Shown piece after piece: positions 1-8,248 of a stretch of DNA of 64,000 nucleotides. Position 1 is the stretch's first letter. Every line of letters starts with the position of its first letter. The DNA lies in the NCBI GenBank assembly GCA_035499295.1, contig DATJZG010000150.1, positions 1-64,000 of the forward strand. Reading direction: 5' to 3'. The notes under the pieces were generated by a model, which saw only the letters and a list, made by a program, of their open reading frames with translations, searched no databases and was not told where the DNA came from. The position numbers and the translations under genes are program-made. This stretch comes from DATJZG01 sp035499295. Its GTDB lineage: Bacteria > Myxococcota > Myxococcia > Myxococcales > Anaeromyxobacteraceae.

Positions 1-325
1 GCTCGTCCTTGGATTCGAGCAATGAGCGTGCCACCAGCGCGAACGCCAAAGGGCCCGTCATTCCGGCCTGTTGGGGTCCGGGCGGATCGGAACGGGCGAG
101 CGACACCGTGGAAAGACCATGCCCGGTGGTCATTTCACCAAAGGCGCCCGCCGCCGCGGGCGACGGCGGCGCCGACCGGTCCCGGTCCACGCTCAAAGGG
201 GGAGAGGAGGGCTCCCCGGGGAGCCTGCGGCGCGCGGTCGGAAGGGGTGAGGATGTAGTCAGGGGGAGCGCTCGAAAGGGCGCGTTCCCACCGCCGGGCG
301 CGGGCGGAGGTGCTACCATTCATCC
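1..325. other. No gene recognised (left edge)
   Basis: The short frames here are compositional and resemble nothing I know. The first 20 bases can form a small hairpin (GCTCG paired with CGAGC). The last part must hold the leader of moaA, but I see no convincing -35/-10 pair. Confidence 0.5.
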
Positions 326-1351
326 ATGCCGCCCCTCGAGCGAGCGCGCTCGTGCGTGCCAGACCGCGTCGGCACTCGGACGCTGCGGGACCCGTTCGGA
401 CGGCCGCTCGAGTACCTGCGACTCTCGGTCACCGACCGCTGCAACTTCCGCTGCGTCTACTGCCTGCCGAGCGGCTGCCCGAGGGACCGCGACCCGCCGC
501 TCTCCCTGGCGGAGATCTCCCGCCTGGTCCGCGCCTTCGCCGGGCTCGGGTTCTGGAAGGTCCGGGTGACGGGCGGCGAGCCCACCCTGCGAGCCGACAT
601 CTGCGAGGTGGTGCGCACGGTCGCATCCACCCCGGGCGTTCGCCGGGTCGGCCTGACTACCAACGGCTACCGGCTCGCCGAGCTCGCCCCCGGCCTGCGC
701 CAGGCGGGGCTCGCCGCCCTGAACGTCAGCCTCGACAGCCTCGACCGGGAGCGGTTCGCCCGCCTCACCGGCGCCGACCGCATGGACGGCGTGGTGGAGG
801 GGATCGGGGCCGCCGTCGAGGCCGGCATCCCCTCGATCAAGGTGAACGCGGTCCTGCTCCGCGGCCTCGAGGACTCCGAGCTCGACCGCTTTCTCGCCTG
901 GACCCGCTCCCTCCCCCTCACCGTCCGCTTCATCGAGCTCATGCAGACCGGGGACAACGAGGAGTTCTTCCGCTCCCACCACCTCTCCGCCGAGGAGATC
1001 CGGAGGAAGCTCGAGGCGCGCGGCTGGTCGCGGCTCGAGAAGGGCGCGGCCGACGGACCGGCCGCCATGTACCGGCACCCGGATCACCGCGGGCGCGCCG
1101 GGCTTATCGCCCCCTACTCCTCGGGGTTCTGCGCCTCCTGCAACCGGCTGCGCGTTTCCTCGACCGGCCACCTCCGGCTCTGCCTCTTCGGCGAGGAGGA
1201 GGTGCCGCTCAGGCAACACCTCGAGGGCGACGGCCAGCGGGACGCCCTCGAGCGGCTCGTGGAGCTCGCCGTGAAGGGCAAGCCCGCGGCTCACCGTCTG
1301 AAGGAAGGGCGCTGCGGGTCCGCCGCCACCCTCGCCGCCATCGGCGGCTGA
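326..1351 (+). CDS. moaA: GTP 3',8-cyclase MoaA
   Basis: Radical-SAM enzyme for the first step of molybdopterin synthesis, converting GTP to (8S)-3',8-cyclo-GTP. The N-terminal CNFRCVYC gives the Cx3Cx2C motif for the SAM-binding cluster, followed by the RVTGGEP stretch. The second cluster motif is FCASCNRLRVSSTG with a downstream Cys (LRLCLFG). The protein ends in Gly-Gly, the C-terminal tail that intact MoaA needs. At 341 residues it has normal length and looks functional. It lies alone here; other cofactor genes in the window are moeA, a MoeB-like gene and mocA, and the clients are the AOR at 5516-8206 and the Cox-type enzyme at the right edge. Confidence 0.95.
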   Translation: MPPLERARSCVPDRVGTRTLRDPFGRPLEYLRLSVTDRCNFRCVYCLPSGCPRDRDPPLSLAEISRLVRAFAGLGFWKVRVTGGEPTLRADICEVVRTVASTPGVRRVGLTTNGYRLAELAPGLRQAGLAALNVSLDSLDRERFARLTGADRMDGVVEGIGAAVEAGIPSIKVNAVLLRGLEDSELDRFLAWTRSLPLTVRFIELMQTGDNEEFFRSHHLSAEEIRRKLEARGWSRLEKGAADGPAAMYRHPDHRGRAGLIAPYSSGFCASCNRLRVSSTGHLRLCLFGEEEVPLRQHLEGDGQRDALERLVELAVKGKPAAHRLKEGRCGSAATLAAIGG

Positions 1352-1366
1352 GCCGTTCTGCGGGCC

Positions 1367-1657
1367 TCAGCCGCGCGGCAACCTCTCCAGGTCGGTCGCC
1401 AGCGTCTCCCCGGGGGTCGAGGAGAGGTAGGGGGAGTGCATGCACCAGGGGCGCGAGCAGAACGGCTCGATGCCGATCATCGCTTCCGGCTCCCCCTCGA
1501 CGAAGGCTCGCCAGACGTCCCCGCCTCGGATGCTGTCCACCACCTCCTGGACGGTGTGGTACGCGCCGTCGTCGGTCACCACTCCCACGATGTGCTCGTG
1601 GGAGGGATTGAGGGCCGGCGCCTCCTTGCGGACCTTCGTCACTCGGTAGCTTGCCAT
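1367..1657 (-). CDS. DUF3892-type small protein
   Basis: A 96-residue protein with the DUF3892 pattern: an N-terminal YRVTKVRK strand, the HIVGVVTDDG segment, then a 'VVDSIRGGD' helix and an FVEGEPEA turn. A C-terminal 'FCSRPWCMHSPYL' contains two Cys. No biochemical function is known for the family. It converges with moaA, the two stops being 15 bases apart. No signal peptide or membrane segment is seen, so it is probably cytoplasmic. Confidence 0.75.
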   Translation of the reverse strand: MASYRVTKVRKEAPALNPSHEHIVGVVTDDGAYHTVQEVVDSIRGGDVWRAFVEGEPEAMIGIEPFCSRPWCMHSPYLSSTPGETLATDLERLPRG

Positions 1658-1723
1658 CTGTGGGCTGCGCCTTTCTCGCAGTGGTCACCCTCGCGCCGCG
1701 TCGCGGAGGCTCGGGAAGACCCT

Positions 1724-2386
1724 CTAGCTCGCGGGCGGCACGCCCGGAGAGCGGGCCGACTCCTCCTCGCGCGCCCGGCGGAGCGCCCAACCCGGGAGCC
1801 AGTCCGCCAGCACGCACATCGCCACCTCCGGCAGGCGGATGTCGTTGTTGCCGACGAGGCCCACCACCCGGCCGAGCTCGTTGAAGACAGGGGCGCCGGA
1901 CGTGGCGCCGCGAATGCGATCCGACGGTCTCCAGATCATGATCGAGGAGGACCGGGCCGTCCCCTCGACCCATCGCCCCTCGTGCGTGTAGACGAAGACC
2001 TGGCCGTTCTGGGGCGCGAACTCCACCGCCGCGTGCTCCCGCCCGGCGATGACCTCCGCCCATGGCGCGGTTCCGGCCGGCAGGGGGGAAGCCTCCTTCT
2101 CGGGCGCGCCGAGGAGAGCCAGGTCGGAGCAGGGGTCGACGGACCGGACGGCGGCGAGCGCGGTCCCCATCGCGTTGCGGCGGCGGACGCGCAGCACGAT
2201 GGGATCGGGAGAGGGGTCTTCCGGGTCTGGCAGGACGACCCTCCCCTGCACCCGCGGCAAGCAGTGGCAGGCGGTCGCGACCACGTCGTCGAGCACCCGG
2301 AATCCCATCCCCACCACCCGCTCGCCTGTCGGGCCGTCGAGGATCTCGACGAGCGTCGCCTCCGCCTGTCTTCGGTCGAACGACAT
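1724..2386 (-). CDS. Trypsin-like serine protease (active paralogue)
   Basis: A 220-residue chymotrypsin-fold protein. I chose the ATG at 2386 because homology to the paralogue at 19875-20537 begins exactly there (MSFDRR against MAFDRN); the frame is open further upstream but with unlikely content. A plausible catalytic triad is His41 (TACHC), Asp88 (SDLALL) and Ser163 (ATSGAPVF). No signal peptide is seen, so it may act in the cytoplasm or be recruited. The paralogue has the same length and the same ends (LPGWALR near the C-terminus) but lacks the triad. The substrate is unknown. Confidence 0.8.
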   Translation of the reverse strand: MSFDRRQAEATLVEILDGPTGERVVGMGFRVLDDVVATACHCLPRVQGRVVLPDPEDPSPDPIVLRVRRRNAMGTALAAVRSVDPCSDLALLGAPEKEASPLPAGTAPWAEVIAGREHAAVEFAPQNGQVFVYTHEGRWVEGTARSSSIMIWRPSDRIRGATSGAPVFNELGRVVGLVGNNDIRLPEVAMCVLADWLPGWALRRAREEESARSPGVPPAS

Positions 2387-2570
2387 CCGATCCGGTCCCC
2401 TGTGGGCGCCGCTCCCTCGCGGCGCGGGCATCTTACCCGAGAACCGCCGGCAGACCCGAGACTTCGAGACGGCCCGCGCGCGGCGAGTCGCCGTCGCTCG
2501 TTCGTCCCTCCCCGCACCCCGACGTGGCATAATTGCGAGGGCTCTCGAGGCGTGCCCTGGGAGGGGCTCG

Positions 2571-3314
2571 ATGGCATCCACGCGCAAGCGGTGCGTCGTC
2601 CGCGCCCTAGCGGCCGCCGCCGCGATCCTCGCCGGCTGCGGCCGAGAATCGGGGGCCGGGACGGGAGTGGACGGCGGCTCGCCCGCCACTCCCGCGGTCT
2701 GCACCGGGCCGGTGCCCGCCAACGCCACCCTCTGCCCGGGAGCGGACTCGAACCTGACGAGCGACGCCCCGCGCGTGGTGGCGGGCTCGAGCTGCGCGTG
2801 CGCCCCGCCCTGCACCCTCCTCCCCTGCTCCTACGCCTGCAACGCCGGCTACGCGCTTGGCGCTCAGGGGAGCTGCGTGAGCGAGCCCCCCTCCCCGCCG
2901 GCGGCCGCCTTCCGGGACAACGGCGACGGCACCGTCACCGTCACCGACGACCTCGGCGAGGCCACCTGGCTCAAGAACGCGAACTGCACCGACTCCGCGG
3001 GAGGGGTGGACCGCGCGAGCGGGTCGCTCTCCTGGTCCGACGCGATGCAGTGGAGCAGCGGGCTCGCCGCCGGGACTTGCGGCCTTCGCGACGGCTCGCA
3101 GGCCGGAGCCTGGCAGCTCCCGACCCAGGTCCAGCTCATGCACCTCGAGGTCGAGCTCCCGTCGGGCAGTCCGTTCCAGGGCGTCCAGTCCGGCGACTAC
3201 TGGTCCTCCTGGACGTACTGGACCGACCAGGCGGGGGCGGTCGACATGTACGGCGGCGACTACTTCAACTACCCGAAGGCGTCCCTCTTCTACGTCTGGC
3301 CCGTCCGGCACTAG
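2571..3314 (+). CDS. DUF1566-type lipoprotein
   Basis: A 247-residue lipoprotein. The ATG at 2571 starts a clean signal (MASTRKR, hydrophobic Ala/Ile core, then ILAGCG lipobox near residue 22). A Cys-rich segment follows (about residues 40-105, with CACAPPC and PCSYACNAGY) of the kind common in myxobacterial surface proteins. The C-terminal half has the DUF1566/Lcl-like layout: FRDNGDGTVTVTDD, ATWLKNANC, LSWSDAM, WQLPTQVQL, YWSSW. Such proteins are exported, but their function is not established. It is divergent from the protease gene. Confidence 0.8.
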   Translation: MASTRKRCVVRALAAAAAILAGCGRESGAGTGVDGGSPATPAVCTGPVPANATLCPGADSNLTSDAPRVVAGSSCACAPPCTLLPCSYACNAGYALGAQGSCVSEPPSPPAAAFRDNGDGTVTVTDDLGEATWLKNANCTDSAGGVDRASGSLSWSDAMQWSSGLAAGTCGLRDGSQAGAWQLPTQVQLMHLEVELPSGSPFQGVQSGDYWSSWTYWTDQAGAVDMYGGDYFNYPKASLFYVWPVRH

Positions 3315-3350
3315 CCGGCGCGGGTGGCCACTCGCCTCCGCCGGCGGGGC

Positions 3351-4481
3351 TCAAGTGGTGAGGTACGCGTGGGCCTCCCGGAGCTTCTCCGGGATGGAGA
3401 TTCCGGCCGGGCACATGGGCAGGCAGGTCCCGCAGGCGTCGCATTGGTCGGCGCCCGCTCCGAGCTCGAGGAAGGCGCGGAGGTACTCCGCGGCCGCGTC
3501 GGTCCTCGACTCGAACATGGCGTCGTTGTAGAGCGAGAACACGTTCGAGACCGGGATCTGGTGGGCGCACACCTGGCAGGCGCCGCAGCTCGTGCAGGGC
3601 ACCCGCCGCCGGGTCCGGTAGGTCTGCCTCACCTCCGCGACCCGCTCCTGCTCGGCGGGGCCGAAGGGGGTGGCGTCGGACGCGGCGCGCAGGTTCTCCT
3701 GCAGGTGGGTCGCGTCCCGCGTCCCGCACAGAGCGCTCGTCACCCCGCGGTGGCTGAGAGCCCATCGCAGCGCCCACTCCGCCGGGGGCCAGGAGCGGTC
3801 CGAGCCGGACCAGGCCTCCTCGACGACCGGAGGCGGCCGGGCGATGGCGCCGCCGCGCAGGGGTGCCAGGGCCACCACTCCCACTCCCCGGGCCGAGGCG
3901 AGACCGAGCCCTGCCCGTCCCACCTGGCTCTCCGCGTCGAGGAGGTTGAGCGGGACCTGGCACAGGTCCCAGTCGTGGCCGAGCACGATCTCCGCGAACT
4001 CCTCCGGCGAGCCGCCCAGCGTGAAGCCGACGCGCTCGACCCGCCCGTCGGCCCGGGCTCGCTCCAGGGCCGAAGGCCCTCCGAGCCGCTTCACGAGTTC
4101 CCACCGATCGCGGTCGAGCCCATGGAGGAGGTAGAAGTCGAGGTGGTCGGTGGCGAGCCGCTCGAGCTGCGCGTCGAGGAAGCGTTCCCAGTCGTCCTCG
4201 CTCTTCACCAGGCCGACCGGGAGCTTGGTGGCGAGCCGCACCTTCCCGCGCCAGCCGCCGGCGAGCGCCCGCCCCAGGAAGAACTCGCTCTCTCCCCGGT
4301 GGTCGGACCAGGAGGTGTCGACGTAGTTCACCCCGGAGTCGACGGCCTGGTGGAGGAGTCGCGCCGCCGCGTCCTCGTCGACCCGCGCCGCGTCGCCGGG
4401 GAGGGTCGGAAGCCGCGCGCAGGCGAACCCCAGCGCCGAGAGGCGCACGCCGGGTTCCCCGGGGAGTGGCCGGTATTCCAT
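3351..4481 (-). CDS. Aldo/keto reductase with C-terminal ferredoxin domain
   Basis: A 376-residue fusion. Residues 1-280 are an aldo/keto reductase barrel and the C-terminus carries two cluster motifs (CTSCGACQVC and CDACGTCLPMCP). The barrel keeps the catalytic Asp55 (VDTS), the Lys in ATKLP and the His in YLLHG. The residue where the family normally has the catalytic Tyr is Asp60 (DTSWSDH), so ordinary carbonyl reduction may be impaired. It is the last gene of the minus-strand AOR locus, 34 bases behind the repeat protein, so a redox role coupled to that locus is likely by context only. Confidence 0.88.
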   Translation of the reverse strand: MEYRPLPGEPGVRLSALGFACARLPTLPGDAARVDEDAAARLLHQAVDSGVNYVDTSWSDHRGESEFFLGRALAGGWRGKVRLATKLPVGLVKSEDDWERFLDAQLERLATDHLDFYLLHGLDRDRWELVKRLGGPSALERARADGRVERVGFTLGGSPEEFAEIVLGHDWDLCQVPLNLLDAESQVGRAGLGLASARGVGVVALAPLRGGAIARPPPVVEEAWSGSDRSWPPAEWALRWALSHRGVTSALCGTRDATHLQENLRAASDATPFGPAEQERVAEVRQTYRTRRRVPCTSCGACQVCAHQIPVSNVFSLYNDAMFESRTDAAAEYLRAFLELGAGADQCDACGTCLPMCPAGISIPEKLREAHAYLTT

Positions 4482-4515
4482 GCGAGGAACCGTCCTCCGC
4501 GTCGGGAGCGGCGTC

Positions 4516-5388
4516 CTACGGGTTCTGGGCCGCCCCCACCTCGTCCCAGTCCATCACCCGGAAGGCGGCCGCCTCCAAGAGCCACCTGTCCGAGTAGAGG
4601 TACACGGCGCCGGTCGTCGGGTGGACGAGCTTCTTGATGTCGGAGAACTCGGGCGCGGGCTTCGCCAGGCCCTCGAGGAAGGCCTCGATCTGCGCGGGCG
4701 CGATCCCGAAGACGCGGTCGTTGAAGAGCGACACCTTGGTGGGCGCCGGCATGGCGCGCGAGCGGTCCCGCACCAGCTCGGCGATCGCCTGCCCCGGATT
4801 GTTGGCCTTCGCCCGCACCATGATGCGGCCGTAGTTGGAGCTGAGGTGCGTGTCGGAGTGGAAGTAGCGCTCGCCTCCGGGCCCGCTCATCGACTGGATG
4901 TCCCGGAAGCGCTCGTCGGCCTGGATCTCGGCGAGGAGCGCCGAGCGCTTCTCCGGCTCGGGCGAGGGGAAGAGTCGCTCCAGGTCCGGAAGGCCGGTGA
5001 GGGCGACGAGCTGCGAGTCCTTACGGATCCGCTCCACGATGGCGATCTTCGCCTCCTCGAGGAGGCACCTCTCCATGGCCTGGGCCCGCGCCAGGTTGGG
5101 CTCGGAGAAGAGGTAGACGCGCCCCGAGGGAGCCACGATGGCCTTGATGTCCCCGAAGGTCGCCTCGGCCGCCATCTCGGCGAGGAGCTCGCCCAGCCGC
5201 TCCCTCGGGAGGTCGGGCAGGAGCCCCTGGACGGCGTGCTCCTGCGTCGGGGCCTTTCGCTCCGCGGAGTCGGACCGCACCTGCCCGGCGATGAGCGCCT
5301 TCATCTCCGGGGCGCCGAGCTCCGGGACGTCGGCCGGAACGGCGCGGATGGTCTCGGCGGAGGGAAGGGAAGGGTCAAAGGGCTGCAT
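4516..5388 (-). CDS. Protein of three internal repeats, unknown function
   Basis: I do not recognise this 290-residue protein. It contains three degenerate copies of a module of about 85 residues. Each copy ends in a matching block: FGDIKAIVAPSGRVYLFSEP, FRDIQSMSGPGGERYFHSD and FSDIKKLVHPTTGAVYLYSD. The shared pattern is F-x-D-I-x, then a G-containing turn, then aromatic-x-aromatic-S-D/E. No signal peptide, Cys clusters or membrane segments are seen, which suggests a cytoplasmic all-protein scaffold or chaperone. It sits between the AOR and the aldo/keto reductase on the same strand. The start has an SD-like GGAGAG upstream. Confidence 0.75.
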   Translation of the reverse strand: MQPFDPSLPSAETIRAVPADVPELGAPEMKALIAGQVRSDSAERKAPTQEHAVQGLLPDLPRERLGELLAEMAAEATFGDIKAIVAPSGRVYLFSEPNLARAQAMERCLLEEAKIAIVERIRKDSQLVALTGLPDLERLFPSPEPEKRSALLAEIQADERFRDIQSMSGPGGERYFHSDTHLSSNYGRIMVRAKANNPGQAIAELVRDRSRAMPAPTKVSLFNDRVFGIAPAQIEAFLEGLAKPAPEFSDIKKLVHPTTGAVYLYSDRWLLEAAAFRVMDWDEVGAAQNP

Positions 5389-5461
5389 CTCACAACTCTC
5401 CGCGGACCAGTGTACCCCGGCTCGCGCTCTCCATCGAGGTCGGAGTGGCGGCCGAGACGGA

Positions 5462-5500
5462 CGGAGGCCCCCTGGCGCCGCCGGCGCCCGGGGGCCTCCG
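5462..5500 (-). terminator. Strong hairpin after the AOR gene
   Basis: A nearly perfect inverted repeat: 11 paired bases (CGGAGGCCCCC with its complement), one mismatch, then six more (GGCGCC) around a 3-base loop. It lies between the AOR stop and the start of the repeat protein. No T-tract follows on either strand, so it may be an attenuator or an mRNA-stabilising stem rather than a classical terminator. Confidence 0.55.
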
Positions 5501-5515
5501 AGTCGAATGCCCCGC

Positions 5516-8206
5516 CTACGCCGGGACGGTGATGCCCGCCGCCTGCATCTTGGCGATCATGTCGCTCAGTCCGAGCGCCTTGAGCGTGGTCTGGGTGGGG
5601 AGGCCCGAGTTGAGCTCCCAGCCGAGCTGCTGGTAGACCATGCTCTTCGCGGCCTCGGTGTCGCCCGCGCCCATCACGTCGAGGTAGGTCGTCGGCGATC
5701 CGCTCACGTTGGTGGTGGCGGGCGGGTTCCCGGCGCCCGTGGTGTTGTTGTAGTTCCACGGGTAGGCGTAGTCGTGGCTCCACCTCATGTTGTTGCCGTC
5801 CCCGGAGAGGCCGGTGGCGGCGAGCTGGGGAACGCCGTAGGAGGTGGGGATCGGCGCGTAGGGGTGGTACTTGCTGTAGGTGGGGACGCCGTTCACCTGG
5901 TACGGGGTGGTCTCGAGCGTGTAGGTGGTGTTGGGGTTCACGAGCTGCAGCTTCATCGCCGTCAGGCAGCGCTGGAGCGTGAAGTTGCGCAACGCCAGGG
6001 TCTCGAGCGCCATCTGCGCGGTGGGCGCCGAGGGCGCGCCGCCGATGATGGGGCTGTAGGCGGGCGAGCCGATCGCGGCCTGGACGAAGGCGGTCGCCTT
6101 CTTCCCGGTGATGGCCTCGAAGGCCTGGCCCTCCAGGCTGGGATCACCGCGGTACTTGCGGCTCTTCAGCGGGGAGGCCCACACCGGTAGGGTGTAGTTG
6201 CACTGGGTGATGGCGTTGTGGAGCTCCATGTTGACCATGGAGGCGGCCGCGAACGCGGCGCGCGCCATGCACATGGGGGTGTTCACGGCGCTCTTCCCGT
6301 CCCACCAGGCGTACTTGCCCGCTGCCGACTCGTCCGGAGCGTTGAAGATCGACTGCCCCTGCGTGAAGAGCTCCTGGGCGATGGCCACCTTTCCGGCCGT
6401 GGGGTCGGTCGCGACCGTGTTGGGCAGGCCGTTCGTGTTGAAGTTCTGCAGGGTGTGGTTGTTGGCGTCGCGGTTGCGCTGCATCATGTTGACCATCGCG
6501 CCCAGGTTGCCCTGGGTCTCGATGGAGTGGTGCTTCTGCAGTCCTTCGCGGAAGAAGGTGGAGGCCGCTCCCGTCTGCATGGCCACCTGGAGCTCGGGCC
6601 AGCCGGGGAAGCCGGTGGTGTCATCGCCCTGGGCGAGCCGGTGGGGCCCCATGCCGATGTAGTAGCCGAGAGTGCCGTAGACCGGGACCCCGAACGAGTT
6701 CACCGGCGGCGCCGCAGCCTGTCCTGCCGCCGGCGTCGGGTTGTACGTCGTCCCCGAGGCGGAGTTCGCGAAGTTGGTGTTCTGGGCGACGTAGGGGAAG
6801 AGGAACTGCATCCAGCGCGGGTCGCCGGCGTCGAGGAGCCCGAAGGGGCTCATGCCCGAGTTCCAGAGCGCCGTCGTCCGGAGCATCTTGTACTCGGAGT
6901 CGAGCAGGTACTTCTGCAGCAGCGGGATGGTCGCCGGCTGGCCCGTCTGGGAGGCGAGCGGGTTGGGGACGGTCGCCTTGTAGTACCACTTGAACGCGTT
7001 CGTGAACCCCTGGTAGTCGCTCCAGATGCCGTAGTCGCCCTCCAGGTTGTTCGAGCCCTGCGAGAGCAGCATGGGGTTCTGGGTGGGGTTGCTGCCGGCG
7101 CTGTTCGAGATGGTCGCCACCCCGAGGCCGCTGTTGCCGGTGCAGGTGTTCATGTTGTAGCGGCTGATCCCGTAGTTGAGGAGGTTCGGGATGTCGGTCG
7201 CGATGTGGCAGCGGATGGGGCAGGCGTGGCAGCCGTCCATGCGGACGGTGCGCTTCATGCCCTCGTCGGAGAAGTCGTTGTAGCCCTTCTGCGTGCGCAG
7301 GCCGATCTTGTTGATGGGCGTGGGCGCGTCGGTCATCGGGTGCTCGACGTCCGGGCAGTTGCCGAGGTTGCGGACCGGCGTGGCCGCCCCCCACAGGACG
7401 CCCGGGGCCCCCGACCAGCGCGTCCCGCCCGGCGAGTACTCGGACCAGGGCTGCAGGTTCTTCGCCACCACGCCCTGGTTGTTACAGCCGAGCAGGCTCA
7501 TGTAGTAGTTGATGAGGCTCTTCCAGGCCTTCTTGTCGGCGGAGATGTTCACGGCGCCGGTCCCGCGGACGCCGATCGCCTTCAGGTTCTTCGAGCCGAG
7601 GATGCTGCCGACCACGCCGGCGCGGTGGGAGCGATCGCAGAAGATGCCGGCCATGCGGACCAGGTTCTCGCCCATCTGGCCGATGCAGGCCACGTGCGCT
7701 TCCGGTCCCATGTTGTTGACGATGTAGTTGGTCGAGAAGTAGATGCCCGAGCCCCAGAGCATCGAGGCGTCCTCGAGGGTGACCGTGCCGTCCTGGATGC
7801 GCAGCCAGACGGGGTTCGGGGACTTGCCCTGGATGACGATGGCGTCGTAGCCGGCGTACTTGAGCTCCGGCCCCCAGTGCCCGCCCATCTGCCCCATGTC
7901 CACCGGCTCCGCGGTGTGGACGGGGTGCAGGCTGATGATCGAGGTCCGCCCCGAGGAGGGAGACCCGGACCCGGTCTGCGGGCCCACGCCGAAGATGACG
8001 CGGTTCACCGGGTCCCAGCTCTTCGTGCCGAGCGGGACCTCGTTCGCCATCACCCGGTACCCGATCCCCGTCCCGCCGATGTAGGTCGTCATGTCGACGA
8101 CGGTCCCGTCGGAGAGCGGGAAGGCGTTGGTGGGGTAGCTGACGCACGTCCCCGCCGAGAGATCGACCCTGAGAATCTTTCCAGCCCAGCCGTAGCTCGT
8201 TGCCAT
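5516..8206 (-). CDS. Large aldehyde:ferredoxin oxidoreductase (AOR) family protein
   Basis: Tungsten- or molybdenum-bis-pterin oxidoreductase of the AOR family. Recognisable parts are the N-terminal YGWAGKILRVDLS, the YIGGTGIGYRV cofactor region, KYAGYDAIVIQGKSP, GSKNLKAIGVRG and the cluster motif GCHACPIRC (Cx2Cx3C). The later HNAITQC probably supplies the fourth Cys. At about 896 residues it is much longer than typical AOR (about 600) or YdhV (about 700); the excess includes Asn/Thr/Gly-rich inserts in the C-terminal half. I prefer the ATG at 8206, which has GAGGA at proper spacing, to the one at 8212. The gene follows the Tat-type iron-sulfur protein by 42 bases, so the pair resembles E. 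coli YdhY-YdhV. The substrate is unknown. Confidence 0.9.
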   Translation of the reverse strand: MATSYGWAGKILRVDLSAGTCVSYPTNAFPLSDGTVVDMTTYIGGTGIGYRVMANEVPLGTKSWDPVNRVIFGVGPQTGSGSPSSGRTSIISLHPVHTAEPVDMGQMGGHWGPELKYAGYDAIVIQGKSPNPVWLRIQDGTVTLEDASMLWGSGIYFSTNYIVNNMGPEAHVACIGQMGENLVRMAGIFCDRSHRAGVVGSILGSKNLKAIGVRGTGAVNISADKKAWKSLINYYMSLLGCNNQGVVAKNLQPWSEYSPGGTRWSGAPGVLWGAATPVRNLGNCPDVEHPMTDAPTPINKIGLRTQKGYNDFSDEGMKRTVRMDGCHACPIRCHIATDIPNLLNYGISRYNMNTCTGNSGLGVATISNSAGSNPTQNPMLLSQGSNNLEGDYGIWSDYQGFTNAFKWYYKATVPNPLASQTGQPATIPLLQKYLLDSEYKMLRTTALWNSGMSPFGLLDAGDPRWMQFLFPYVAQNTNFANSASGTTYNPTPAAGQAAAPPVNSFGVPVYGTLGYYIGMGPHRLAQGDDTTGFPGWPELQVAMQTGAASTFFREGLQKHHSIETQGNLGAMVNMMQRNRDANNHTLQNFNTNGLPNTVATDPTAGKVAIAQELFTQGQSIFNAPDESAAGKYAWWDGKSAVNTPMCMARAAFAAASMVNMELHNAITQCNYTLPVWASPLKSRKYRGDPSLEGQAFEAITGKKATAFVQAAIGSPAYSPIIGGAPSAPTAQMALETLALRNFTLQRCLTAMKLQLVNPNTTYTLETTPYQVNGVPTYSKYHPYAPIPTSYGVPQLAATGLSGDGNNMRWSHDYAYPWNYNNTTGAGNPPATTNVSGSPTTYLDVMGAGDTEAAKSMVYQQLGWELNSGLPTQTTLKALGLSDMIAKMQAAGITVPA

Positions 8207-8248
8207 TGTCATTTCCTCGTCGTTAATGGGTCAGATTCGTTCGCGGGG

